Below are positions 16,635 to 24,436 of a stretch of DNA of 64,000 bases, in pieces. Below the pieces are notes generated by a model. The model saw nothing but the letters and a program-made list of their open reading frames with translations, was not told where the DNA came from and made no database searches. The position numbers were made by a program, and so were the translations under genes. This DNA is from Immundisolibacterales bacterium. GTDB taxonomy: Bacteria; Pseudomonadota; Gammaproteobacteria; HK1. Each line of letters starts with the position of its first letter. The first letter of the stretch is position 1. The stretch covers positions 1-64,000 of the forward strand of contig JAPOPW010000047.1 in assembly GCA_026712715.1 (NCBI GenBank), in the 5' to 3' direction.

Positions 16635-17483
16635 ATGACGCGGAGAGTGATTCCATTGCTGAGTGCGGCCGCAATCGCCATTGCGGGCGTTGCCGTATCC
16701 CTGTCGCCTCCTGCGCACGCCGAAGCGCTCGACGACATCAAGGCGCGCGGCAAGATGCTCGTCGCGATCGACCCGACGTTCGCGCCCTTCGAGTACACCG
16801 ATGCGAGCGGCAACATCGTGGGCTTCGACCCCGCGGTTCTCGAGCTTGTCGCCGAGGGGATGGGGGTCGAGATCGACTACCAGGTGATGGGCTTCTCCGG
16901 GATCATTCCCGGTCTCATCGCCGGCTCGTTCGACTTGACCGCGACCGCGCTCGCGGTGCGCAAGGAGCGCGCCGAACGCATCGACTTCACCGTTCCGGTC
17001 GCGGCCGGGGTGAGCGGGATCCTTCGCCGCGGCGGCGACACGAAGGTCGCGGGCACCGCGCCCGCGGATCTCTCCGGGCTCAAGGCCGCGGTCAAGGCCA
17101 CGACCCAGCCCGAGCAGGTGCTGCAGGGCTTCAACGAAGAGCTCGAGCAGAAGGGCATGAAGCCGATCGAGCTCCTGAGCGTGGAGACCGTCGAGCAGAC
17201 GATCGCGGCCCTGATGGCGGGACGGGTCGATTTCGTCGCCGACGATGTCGCGGTGCTCGCCACCGTCATCAAGGCGCGCTCGGACGATCTGGAGATCGTC
17301 GGCACCGTCGGCCCCTCCGTGTACATCTCCTGGGGCACGAACAAGGACGACCCCGCGCTCAACGCGGCCCTCAACGAGCAGATCATCGCGCTCAAGGAGA
17401 GCGGCAGGCTCGCCGAGCTCCACATGGAGTACTTCGGCGTCACGTTCGATCTGCCGAACGAGAACTTCATCCCCGCCGAGTAG
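16635..17483 (+). CDS. Polar amino-acid ABC transporter binding protein
   Basis: Family 3 periplasmic binding protein, 282 aa, with a signal peptide ending PPAHA (about residue 29). The ligand-binding hallmarks are KMLVAIDPTFAPFEYTDASG, VGFDPAVLELVAEGMGVEI, GIIPGLIAGSFDLTATALA and RAERIDFTVPV. The second lobe runs from LKAAVKATTQPEQVL to MAGRVDFVADDVAVL. The acidic and aromatic pocket residues common to amino-acid binders are present, but the exact amino acid cannot be told. It opens an operon with two His/Gln-type permeases, an ATPase and an HMGL-like enzyme. Confidence 0.9.
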   Translation: MTRRVIPLLSAAAIAIAGVAVSLSPPAHAEALDDIKARGKMLVAIDPTFAPFEYTDASGNIVGFDPAVLELVAEGMGVEIDYQVMGFSGIIPGLIAGSFDLTATALAVRKERAERIDFTVPVAAGVSGILRRGGDTKVAGTAPADLSGLKAAVKATTQPEQVLQGFNEELEQKGMKPIELLSVETVEQTIAALMAGRVDFVADDVAVLATVIKARSDDLEIVGTVGPSVYISWGTNKDDPALNAALNEQIIALKESGRLAELHMEYFGVTFDLPNENFIPAE

Positions 17484-17485
17484 AG

Positions 17486-17515
17486 CGATACGGAATCGGA
17501 TTGGATTCCGTATCG
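17486..17515 (+). other. Perfect 12-bp stem-loop after the binding-protein gene
   Basis: CGATACGGAATC (17486-17497) pairs perfectly with GATTCCGTATCG (17504-17515) around GGATTG, 3 bases after the stop codon. No T-run follows, so it is not an intrinsic terminator. A stable 3' hairpin here would favour survival of the binding-protein message over the permease message. Confidence 0.7.
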
Positions 17516-17584
17516 AACCCCGGAGGGCACGGACCGGACCGGTGATGCCGGGCCCGGTTCGTGCCGTTCGACGGCCGATCCGGC

Positions 17585-18247
17585 ATGTTCGACGTTGCGC
17601 GCGTCGTCGAGGCGTGGCCCCTCCTCGCGAAGGGAGCGTGGGTCACCGCTCAGTTGACCGTCGCCGCCACCGCGGTGAGCCTCATCGTCGGCACCCTCTC
17701 CGCCATGCTCCAGCTCTCCGGGCTTCGCGCCGGATACTGGTTGAGCCGCGTCTACGTCAGCGCGATGCGCGGCACTCCGCTGCTCGTTCAGCTCTTCGTC
17801 GTCTTCTTCGGACTGCCCCTCCTCGGCATCCGGGGCGAGGCCTTCCTCGCCGCGGTCATCGCCATCGGACTCAACAGCGGCGCCTTCGTCACCGAGATCC
17901 TCCGCGCCGCGGTGCTCAACGTTCCGCGAGGACAGATCGAGGCGGCGGAGGCGGTAGGCATGTCGCGCTGGCAGCTCTGGCGACGGACGATCCTTCCGCA
18001 GGCCTTCGTCACGAGCCTTCCGGCCCTCACCAACGAGTTCACGATCCTCCTCAAGGCGACGCCGCTCGCCTCGGTGGTGGCGGTCACCGAGCTCACCTAC
18101 GCCGGGCAGCTCGTCATCGCGCGCACCTTCGAGCCGACCGAAATCCTGCTGACTGTCGCGGCCGTCTACGTCGCGTTCGTGCTCTGCCTGAGCCAGGTCT
18201 CGCGCCGGATGGAAAGCCGGTTCGCGCGGCGCTGGTCCATCCAGTAG
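17585..18247 (+). CDS. Polar amino-acid ABC transporter permease 1
   Basis: HisQ/HisM-type permease, 220 aa from ATG 17585 (MFDVARVVEAWPLLAKGAWVT). A GTG 8 codons earlier is an alternative. Five transmembrane segments are predicted. The conserved docking loop is GQIEAAEAVGMSRWQLWRRTILPQA at about 126-150, preceded by AFVTEILRAAVLNVPRG. It probably forms a heterodimer with the permease encoded 18 bp downstream, to import an amino acid or related compound supplied by the binding protein. Confidence 0.9.
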   Translation: MFDVARVVEAWPLLAKGAWVTAQLTVAATAVSLIVGTLSAMLQLSGLRAGYWLSRVYVSAMRGTPLLVQLFVVFFGLPLLGIRGEAFLAAVIAIGLNSGAFVTEILRAAVLNVPRGQIEAAEAVGMSRWQLWRRTILPQAFVTSLPALTNEFTILLKATPLASVVAVTELTYAGQLVIARTFEPTEILLTVAAVYVAFVLCLSQVSRRMESRFARRWSIQ

Positions 18248-18265
18248 CGCAGGCGGGGGAGACGC

Positions 18266-18922
18266 GTGGATCTCGACCTCATGCTGCGGAGCCTCCCCCT
18301 GCTCGCGGCGGGCCTTCGCTGGACAGTCGTGGTCGCGATCCTCGGCATGGCCCTCGCCCTTGCGCTCTCGGTGGTCCTCGTCGCGATGCGCCGTTCGGCC
18401 CACCGATTCGTGCGCGCGCCGGCCCGCATCTACACCGAGATCATCCTCGGGGTCCCGATCCTGGTGCTGCTCTTCATCGTCTTCTTCGTCCTGCCGGAGG
18501 CGGGCATCGTGATCGACCCGCTCCCCGCCGGCCTCATCACCCTCATGCTCTACTACTCACCCTATCTCGCGGAGGTGATTCGCGGGGCGCTCAACGCGGT
18601 GCCGGCGGGGCAGATCGAGGCGGCCCGGACGGTCGGCATGTCGCGCTTCCGGATCGCGCAGCGAATCGTCGCCCCGCAGGCCGTCGGGCTCATGCTGCCG
18701 CCCATGACCGGGCTCTTCATCGGGTTGACGAAGGACACCGCGATCCTCTCGGTCATCTCGGTGGCCGAGCTCACCTTCCAGGCCAAGCAGGTGATCTCGC
18801 GGACCTACGCCCCGTTCGAGGTCTATGTTCTGGTGGCCGCCGGCTACTGGGTCCTCACCTTCGTACTCGAAACCGCCCTGCGCCGGGCCGAGACTTCGGT
18901 CACCCGGTACCGGCGGGCCTAG
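18266..18922 (+). CDS. Polar amino-acid ABC transporter permease 2
   Basis: 218 aa, GTG start at 18266 with GGGGGA 5-6 bases upstream. It is the same family as its neighbour: WTVVVAILGMALALALSVVL, YTEIILGVPILVLLFIVFF, YLAEVIRGALNAVPAGQIEAA and the docking loop ARTVGMSRFRIAQRIVAPQA at about 118-137. The short gap from the first permease implies co-translation. The ATPase gene begins 88 bp further on. Confidence 0.9.
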   Translation: MDLDLMLRSLPLLAAGLRWTVVVAILGMALALALSVVLVAMRRSAHRFVRAPARIYTEIILGVPILVLLFIVFFVLPEAGIVIDPLPAGLITLMLYYSPYLAEVIRGALNAVPAGQIEAARTVGMSRFRIAQRIVAPQAVGLMLPPMTGLFIGLTKDTAILSVISVAELTFQAKQVISRTYAPFEVYVLVAAGYWVLTFVLETALRRAETSVTRYRRA

Positions 18923-19010
18923 GGCAACGCCGGACCGTGCAGCGACGCGCCCCGCAGCGACTACCGACGACGGGAACGGCCATTTCGTGCAGCGACGGTC
19001 GAGAATCGCG

Positions 19011-19844
19011 ATGAACAGCGAGTTCACCCCCGCGGTGGAGGTGCAAGACCTCCGGAAGTCGTTCGGCGATCTCGCAGTGCTCCGCGGAGTCTCCTTCACC
19101 GTCGCGGCGGGCGAGGTGGTCTGCGTGCTCGGCGCTTCCGGCTCCGGGAAGTCGACCCTGCTCCGGTGCGTGAACGGGCTCACCCCCGCGACGGGCGGCG
19201 ACGTCCGAATCGGCGGGGAGCTCCTCGGCCAGCGGGAGACCGCGCCCGGCCGGCGCGAACCCCTGCCGGAAGCCGAGCGGCGCCGACAGCGCCGCCGCAT
19301 CGGCATGGTGTTCCAGCTCCTCAACCTCTGGCCGCACCGGACAGCGGCCGGGAACGTCATGGAGGGCCCGATGATCGTCCTCGGAATGACCCGCAAGGAC
19401 GCGCGAGAGCGCGCCGAGCGGCTCCTTGCGCAGGTGGGACTGCTCGACAAGGCGGACGTCTACCCCGCTCGCCTTTCCGGAGGCCAGCAGCAGAGGGTCG
19501 CGATCGCCCGCGCGCTCGCGATGGAGCCCGAGATCATCCTCTTCGACGAGCCGACGAGCTCGCTCGACCCCGAGCTGGTCGGTGAGGTCCTCAACGTCAT
19601 GCAGGACCTCGCACGGCGCTCGACGACGATGATCGTGGTGACCCACGAGATCGGGTTCGCGGCCGAAGCCGCGGACCGCATCATCTTCCTCGACGAGGGC
19701 CGGGTGCTCGAAGAAGCGCCGCCGCTTCAGTTCCTGCACAATCCCCGGCACGAACGATCGCGCCGGTTTCTCGAGCAGTTCCTGAGCCGGAGCTCCGCCT
19801 TCCTGTCCTCCTCGACGCCGCCTCCCGCAGGTGAATCGCGATGA
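19011..19844 (+). CDS. Polar amino-acid ABC transporter ATP-binding protein
   Basis: 277 aa. Walker A GASGSGKST is at 41-49, the Q-loop lies in MVFQLLNLWPH, the signature is LSGGQQQRV, Walker B is IILFDEPTSSLD and the switch is VVTHE. It is slightly longer than the GlnQ norm because of a charged insert after the first domain strand (RETAPGRREPLPEAERRRQ) and a Ser/Pro-rich tail. Its stop overlaps the start of the next gene as ATGA, so an HMGL-like enzyme is coupled directly to the transporter ATPase. Confidence 0.92.
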   Translation: MNSEFTPAVEVQDLRKSFGDLAVLRGVSFTVAAGEVVCVLGASGSGKSTLLRCVNGLTPATGGDVRIGGELLGQRETAPGRREPLPEAERRRQRRRIGMVFQLLNLWPHRTAAGNVMEGPMIVLGMTRKDARERAERLLAQVGLLDKADVYPARLSGGQQQRVAIARALAMEPEIILFDEPTSSLDPELVGEVLNVMQDLARRSTTMIVVTHEIGFAAEAADRIIFLDEGRVLEEAPPLQFLHNPRHERSRRFLEQFLSRSSAFLSSSTPPPAGESR

Positions 19845-21106
19845 CCCTCAAGCCACACGGCAGCCCCTACAACTGGGCCCCGGAAGCGATCCGGCGGCTG
19901 GATTCGAGCCGCCGGATCGTCATCCAGGACCTGACCCTCGAGGGCGACGGCGAGGAGATGGCGGGCCTCTACCTCTCCGGGGCGGACAAGGTCGCGATCG
20001 CGCAGCAGCTCGACGCGATCGGGGTCCCGCGCATCGCGGTCCTCGGAAACTCGCCGCGGCCGACCCCGGACGAGGTGCGGGAGGCGGAAACGATTGCGGG
20101 CCTGGGCCTTGCGTGCCGGATCGGCTCCTTCGCCAAGACGGCGCACGAGATTCGCCTCGCGGCGGATATCGGCCTGTGGGGAGTCACGGTGCTCGTCGGC
20201 GCCAACGACGCGCTGCTGCCGGACGGCCGGAGCGGCGACGATCTCGTCGCGCACTCGAGAGGCCTGATGGAGGCCGGCAAGGAGCGGGGCCTGCACACGA
20301 CCTTCATGGCGATGGACGCCACGCGAACGAGGCCCGAGTTCCTGCGCCGCCTGCTCGCCGGAGTCGAGGCGGCGAGCGACGAGATCGTGATCGCCGACTC
20401 GCTGGGGGTCGCGTCGCCCTGGGGTTTTCGGCATCTCGTCGAGCTTGCCCGGACCTGGACGACGCGCCCGATCCAGGTCCACTGCCACAATCATTCGTCG
20501 ATGGCGGTGGCCAACGCGATGGCGGCCATCGTCGGCGGCGCCTCGGTGGTCCACACGACGGTGAACGGGCTCGGCGAGCTCGCCGGCCAGGTTCCCCTCG
20601 AGGAGTTCGCGGTCGCCGCGGAGCTGCACCTCGGCCTCACGACCGGAATCGACCTCGAGCGGCTGAAGGGTTTGTCCGATTACGTGGTGAAGGCCACCGG
20701 GGTTCCCATCAGCGTGCAGAAGCCGGTGGTTGGCGACCACGCCTTCAGCTTCCCGGAAACGGAGGAGATCCAGGAGGCGATCTACGGCCTCTACCGGCAG
20801 GGCAAGCTCGACGAGTGCCTGCCCTCCCCCGCCGATCGCGTGGGCGCGACCATGCACATGGCGATCGGGCGCAAGTGCAACGAGTACACGGTACGCTTCA
20901 ACCTGGAGACGCGGGGCCGGACGGCCGACGACGCGACGATTCGAACCATCGCCGAAGCGGTGCGCGCGAAGGCATCGGCCGCGACCGGCCACTACATCAT
21001 GGACGAGGCCGAGTTCATGGACTTCGTCGAGCGGCAGGGCTTTCGCCTGATCCCATTCGACCCGAGCGCGGAAGCGCGAGGACCGGCTGCCGGACACGGC
21101 CAGTGA
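19841..21106 (+). CDS. HMGL-like family enzyme (homocitrate/isopropylmalate synthase-like)
   Basis: 421 aa with a TIM-barrel HMGL-like domain. Early strand RIVIQDLTLEGDGEEMAGLYLSG replaces the usual LRDGEQ with QDLTLEG. GVPRIAVLGNSPRP, the metal-site HCHNHSSMAVANAMAAI (two His near residue 215) and the Gly-rich NGLGELAGQVPLEEF follow, then a helical C-terminal region. The altered first motif means it may not be a true acyltransferase; a lyase or aldolase such as hydroxymethylglutaryl-type cleavage is possible. ATGA coupling to the ABC ATPase suggests it acts on the imported compound. Confidence 0.8.
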   Translation: MTLKPHGSPYNWAPEAIRRLDSSRRIVIQDLTLEGDGEEMAGLYLSGADKVAIAQQLDAIGVPRIAVLGNSPRPTPDEVREAETIAGLGLACRIGSFAKTAHEIRLAADIGLWGVTVLVGANDALLPDGRSGDDLVAHSRGLMEAGKERGLHTTFMAMDATRTRPEFLRRLLAGVEAASDEIVIADSLGVASPWGFRHLVELARTWTTRPIQVHCHNHSSMAVANAMAAIVGGASVVHTTVNGLGELAGQVPLEEFAVAAELHLGLTTGIDLERLKGLSDYVVKATGVPISVQKPVVGDHAFSFPETEEIQEAIYGLYRQGKLDECLPSPADRVGATMHMAIGRKCNEYTVRFNLETRGRTADDATIRTIAEAVRAKASAATGHYIMDEAEFMDFVERQGFRLIPFDPSAEARGPAAGHGQ

Positions 21107-21237
21107 GGGCTGATCGGAGCGACGACGTCGATGTCATCGCCGGAAAGCCGGCCACGGACGGGAGCAGCGTGAGCGACCGCGGCAACGCCAACCGTGCCTT
21201 CCCGTGCTTCCACGGCGAACCGCGCCGCAACCGCCAC

Positions 21238-21269
21238 CGGGTCGCGGCGCTACCGGGTCGCGGCGCTAC
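21238..21269. repeat. Perfect 16-bp direct repeat
   Basis: The 16-base unit CGGGTCGCGGCGCTAC occurs twice head to tail in the 261-bp gap between the HMGL-like gene and the isocitrate-lyase-family gene. It has no coding role in any supported gene. The rest of the gap shows no gene or clear promoter. Confidence 0.8.
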
Positions 21270-21367
21270 CGAGGCACGCATGCCTTCGCCAAGGCCTGCG
21301 ATTGCCGCGGCGGGCCCGTGCTAACGTCCTCTCTCCGCCACCCTCCTCCCAGGTCCAGGTACCCGCC

Positions 21368-22231
21368 ATGACACCGCCAGAACGCCTCCGCAACCTGCTC
21401 GCCGAGCCGGGATTCGTCGTGATGCCCGCCGTGTGGGACGGCCTGACAGCCAAGCTCACCGCGAAAGCCGGGTTCGAGACCGCCTTCCTGTCCGGCTCGT
21501 GCATCGCCGCGAGCCGCCTCGGCGGCCCGGATCTGGACCTGCTGTCCGTCTCGGAGTTCCAGGATTCCTTCCGGCAGGTCCGCGAGGGGGCGCCTGACCT
21601 GCTCGTCCTCGCCGACGGAGACCACGGCTTCGGCAATGCCATGAACGTCCAGCGCACCGTGCGAGCCTACGGCCGGGCCGGAGCGGCCGCCATCCTGATC
21701 GAGGACAAGGTCACTCCCCGGGCCCTGACCGCCGCCGGCAAGCCCAGCCTGCCCCGGGACGAGGCGCGCATGAAGATCCGCGCGGCGGTGGAGGCGGCGA
21801 AGGACTCGGGCATTCTGATCCTGGCCCGCACCGACTGCCGCCCCACCCTCGGCATCGACGAGGCGCTCGCGCGCATCGAGGCCTTCGCGGAGGAAGGGGC
21901 GGACATCCTGTTCCTCGATTCCCCGGCCGACGAAGACGAGATCCGCCGTGCCGTCGGGGCCGCCGCGGGTCGGCCGTCCTTCGTCGTGCTTTCGCCGGGC
22001 GCGCCGCGGGCCACCCCCACCCGCGAACGGGCCGCGGAGCTCGGCTTCAAGATCGGGACCTATCCGACCGCCATGCTGTCGCCCGTCGTCGGCGCCATCG
22101 AAGCCGGGCTGGCCGCCCTCAACGCCGGACAGGCGGAAGCGGCGAGCGCGCTCGAGCCGGCGGTGCTGCGAGAAACGCTCGGCTACGGCGACTACGAGAA
22201 CCAGGCCCGGCGCTTCACTTCATCCGGCTGA
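21368..22231 (+). CDS. Isocitrate lyase/PEP mutase family enzyme
   Basis: 287 aa TIM barrel. It has FVVMPAVWDGLTAKLTAKAGFETAFLSGSCIAAS at the N-terminus, then VLADGDHGFGNAMNVQRTVR where the family usually has D-DTGYG, followed by AAAILIEDKVTPR and ILARTDCRP. The catalytic KKCGH loop of isocitrate and methylisocitrate lyases is not seen, and the loop is short, so oxaloacetate decarboxylase or a 2,3-dimethylmalate-lyase-like activity is more likely than a glyoxylate-cycle enzyme. It probably cleaves or decarboxylates a 2-hydroxy or 2-oxo dicarboxylate using Mg2+. It is a single gene with its own leader. Confidence 0.8.
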   Translation: MTPPERLRNLLAEPGFVVMPAVWDGLTAKLTAKAGFETAFLSGSCIAASRLGGPDLDLLSVSEFQDSFRQVREGAPDLLVLADGDHGFGNAMNVQRTVRAYGRAGAAAILIEDKVTPRALTAAGKPSLPRDEARMKIRAAVEAAKDSGILILARTDCRPTLGIDEALARIEAFAEEGADILFLDSPADEDEIRRAVGAAAGRPSFVVLSPGAPRATPTRERAAELGFKIGTYPTAMLSPVVGAIEAGLAALNAGQAEAASALEPAVLRETLGYGDYENQARRFTSSG

Positions 22232-22314
22232 AGGGTCCGCCCCGTCACGCTTCGAGTGGATTTCCGGCACTCTCCCGAAGACCGGCTCCCAGGCACCATT
22301 GACGAACAGCCAAG

Positions 22315-22330
22315 TGGTCTTGCAAGACCA
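22315..22330. promoter_or_regulatory. Perfect 16-bp palindrome, candidate GntR-type operator
   Basis: TGGTCTTGCAAGACCA is its own reverse complement and resembles the TGGTC-N-GACCA sites bound by FadR-subfamily GntR regulators. It sits in the 299-bp gap (22232-22530) between the lyase-family gene and the MNT gene. On the minus strand an AGGAGGAG and an ATG (22356) precede it, so it might instead belong to the decayed start of a lost gene. No regulator gene is in the window. Confidence 0.4.
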
Positions 22331-22530
22331 ATTCGCTGGAACGGACGAATCTGCATGAGATTCTCCTCCTCATCAGCTCGCCGTTTCTCTTCGTTCCCCC
22401 CCGAGAGTGGCACCCGGGCGGGCAAGTCCAACGGGAATCCCGATTGCGCACATGGAACATGGGTTCGCGGGCGCTCCGGGCTCGCCGGACCGGGCCGTCG
22501 GAGGCGCCCCGACCGTGCTACAGTTCCTCC

Positions 22531-22875
22531 ATGGACCGGGAGAAAATTGCGCCTGACCAGTATCTTGCGGGCGTAGTTGCGCGCTTTGCGAGCGTCGTCC
22601 GGGAGCGGTTCGGGGAATCGGTCATCGACATCCGCCTGTTCGGTTCATACGCGCGGTCGAGCGCGCACGAGGACTCCGACGTGGACGTTGCGGTGGTGCT
22701 GGAGGACGCCGGGTGGGCAACGCGCAGGGACATCATCGACCTCGCCGCGGACATCGGACTCGAACACGATCTCGTGCTCTCGCCGACCGTGTTCGATCGG
22801 GTGACCTACGAGCGCTGGCGCGCCCAGGACCGGGCCCTGGTCCGCGATATCGAGACGGAAGGAATCAGGGTATGA
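22531..22875 (+). CDS. MNT-domain nucleotidyltransferase (antitoxin of an MNT-HEPN pair)
   Basis: 114 aa. The minimal nucleotidyltransferase motif is GSYARSSAHEDSDVDVAVV, matching GS-X10-DXD exactly (GS followed by ten residues, then DVD), so metal and nucleotide binding should be intact. In MntA-type antitoxins this domain adds AMP to a tyrosine of the partner HEPN toxin. Its stop overlaps the ATG of the HEPN gene as ATGA. The ATG lies close after TACAGT, a possible -10, so the message may be nearly leaderless. It could also be a stand-alone remnant, but the intact partner argues for a working module. Confidence 0.85.
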   Translation: MDREKIAPDQYLAGVVARFASVVRERFGESVIDIRLFGSYARSSAHEDSDVDVAVVLEDAGWATRRDIIDLAADIGLEHDLVLSPTVFDRVTYERWRAQDRALVRDIETEGIRV

Positions 22876-23288
22876 ACGCGGAGGGATGCCACGAGAGCTC
22901 GCTCGCGGAGCTCGCGCTCGCCGACGAAGAGCTCGGAAGCGCCGAGTCGCTCCTCCAGGCGAGGTTCGAGCGCGTGTCCCTCACCCGTTCGTACTTCGCG
23001 GTGTTCCACGCCGCGCGAGCGCGCCTCTACGCTTCCGGCTTCGAGCCCCGGTCGCATGCGGGCGTTCATCACCTTTTCAACCTGCACTTCGTGAAGACGG
23101 AGCGGTTCGAGCCCGGCGCGTCCCGCCTTCTCGCGCGTTTGCAGAAATACCGGGAGGAAGCGGACTACTCGAACGCATTCGTGGTCGACCCCGACGGTGC
23201 CCGCGAAGAGCTGGAGGCGGCGCGGGCCTTCGTGGAAACGGTCCGCGGGCAGATGAAGTCGAGGCCGGGGCGGCCTCGCAGTCAGTAG
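22872..23288 (+). CDS. HEPN-domain protein (putative RNase toxin)
   Basis: 138 aa, mostly helical. The HEPN catalytic motif R-X4-6-H appears as RSYFAVFH followed by AARARLYASG, which is the usual place in the second long helix. KYREEADYSNAFVVD near residue 95 is typical of HEPN proteins annotated as PF05168. It is expected to act as a metal-independent RNase that arrests growth unless neutralised by the MNT protein encoded immediately upstream. The tail is Lys/Arg/Pro-rich (MKSRPGRPRSQ). Function is inferred from motif and gene order. Confidence 0.82.
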   Translation: MNAEGCHESSLAELALADEELGSAESLLQARFERVSLTRSYFAVFHAARARLYASGFEPRSHAGVHHLFNLHFVKTERFEPGASRLLARLQKYREEADYSNAFVVDPDGAREELEAARAFVETVRGQMKSRPGRPRSQ

Positions 23289-23463
23289 ACGGTGCGGTGG
23301 TCGGGGCGGCCGCTCCGGACCGGGGGGCAGCGGAAACCCAGGCCGGCGAACCGGGCGGGGGAACCGGACCCGGTAGTCGGCGGCCCTGTCGTCCGTGCCC
23401 GTCCACCATCGAAGCAGCGTCTCGCAGGGCGCGAGGCGGGTGCCGAAAGAGGAGAGCACGACA

Positions 23464-24267
23464 ATGACCGACGACCGGATTGCCAAAGCGGCGGCGCTCT
23501 TCGCGAAAGCGTGGCGCAACGGCACGAGCATCGAAGCGTTTCCGGACGATCTGGTCCCGCGCGACCTGGCCGAAGCGACCGCGATGCAGGATGAGATGGC
23601 CGCGCGGATTGGCGAAGACGTCGTCGGCTGGAAGATCGCCGGCCGACCGGGCGCGCCGATGGGCCGCATTTTCGCGTCGACGAGCTTCGACAACGGGGCC
23701 CCCCTGCCGCTCCCCCGCTACGCACGCAACATCGTGGAGTGCGAAGTCGGCTTCAGGCTGAGAATCGACCTGCCGCCACGCGCGCAGCCCTACGAGCGCG
23801 AAGAAGTGGCCGCCGCCACCGACCTTGCCATCAACATCGAGCTCGTCGGCTCGCGTCGTGCCAATGTCGTCGAACGGGCGGCGGCGGCGCTCGCCGCCGG
23901 TCGGCCCTTCCCGGCCGACGACACAGAGAGGCTGCTCGTCATCGCCGACAACGCCGGGAACCTCGGCCTCGTCGCCGGTCCCGTCATCGAGGATTGGCAG
24001 CACCGTTCGCTGCTCGACATCACCGTCGAGCTGCGCATCGACGGTGGGGAGAGCCGGCCGCTGCTCCCGAGGCAACGCAGGTCGGAACCGATCGACGTGC
24101 TGCTCTGGGCGACGAACGACCTGTCCCGGCGCGGCATCGGGTTGAAGGCCGGTCAAATCATCACCCCGTCCAGCGTCAACGTGCCGGAGCCGCTGCCCGC
24201 GGGCAGCACGGCCGTCGCCGTGTTCGAAGATCTCGGTCGGATCACCTTCAGCCTTGCCGCGGCCTGA
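23464..24267 (+). CDS. 2-keto-4-pentenoate hydratase/fumarylacetoacetase-family protein
   Basis: 267 aa. It starts at ATG 23464 with AGGAGAG about 10 bases upstream. The MhpD-like fold is marked by DEMAARIGEDVVGWKIAG, ECEVGFRLRIDLPPRAQPY (the E-x-E metal-site region), NIELVGSR and NDLSRRGIGLKAGQIITPSS. The family hydrates 2-hydroxypentadienoates or decarboxylates oxalocrotonate using a divalent metal. It shares length and layout with 49625-50431, so the window has two paralogues. The standard DLPP-YE element is intact. No partner aldolase or dehydrogenase of aromatic meta-cleavage is adjacent. Confidence 0.85.
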   Translation: MTDDRIAKAAALFAKAWRNGTSIEAFPDDLVPRDLAEATAMQDEMAARIGEDVVGWKIAGRPGAPMGRIFASTSFDNGAPLPLPRYARNIVECEVGFRLRIDLPPRAQPYEREEVAAATDLAINIELVGSRRANVVERAAAALAAGRPFPADDTERLLVIADNAGNLGLVAGPVIEDWQHRSLLDITVELRIDGGESRPLLPRQRRSEPIDVLLWATNDLSRRGIGLKAGQIITPSSVNVPEPLPAGSTAVAVFEDLGRITFSLAAA

Positions 24268-24436
24268 GCGCCGCTTCGCCGGTACCCTCCACCGATTCCC
24301 GGAGCCAATCCGGCGGCTCCGCTCGTTGCAAAGGAGCAGGCGTCGATCTCGACCTCGAGGATCCGGCGGACGGTTGAAGGCCGGCCCAGCAATCGCCGGG
24401 GCGGCTGACCGGCCGGGGCGCAGGCGGGAGGACCCG

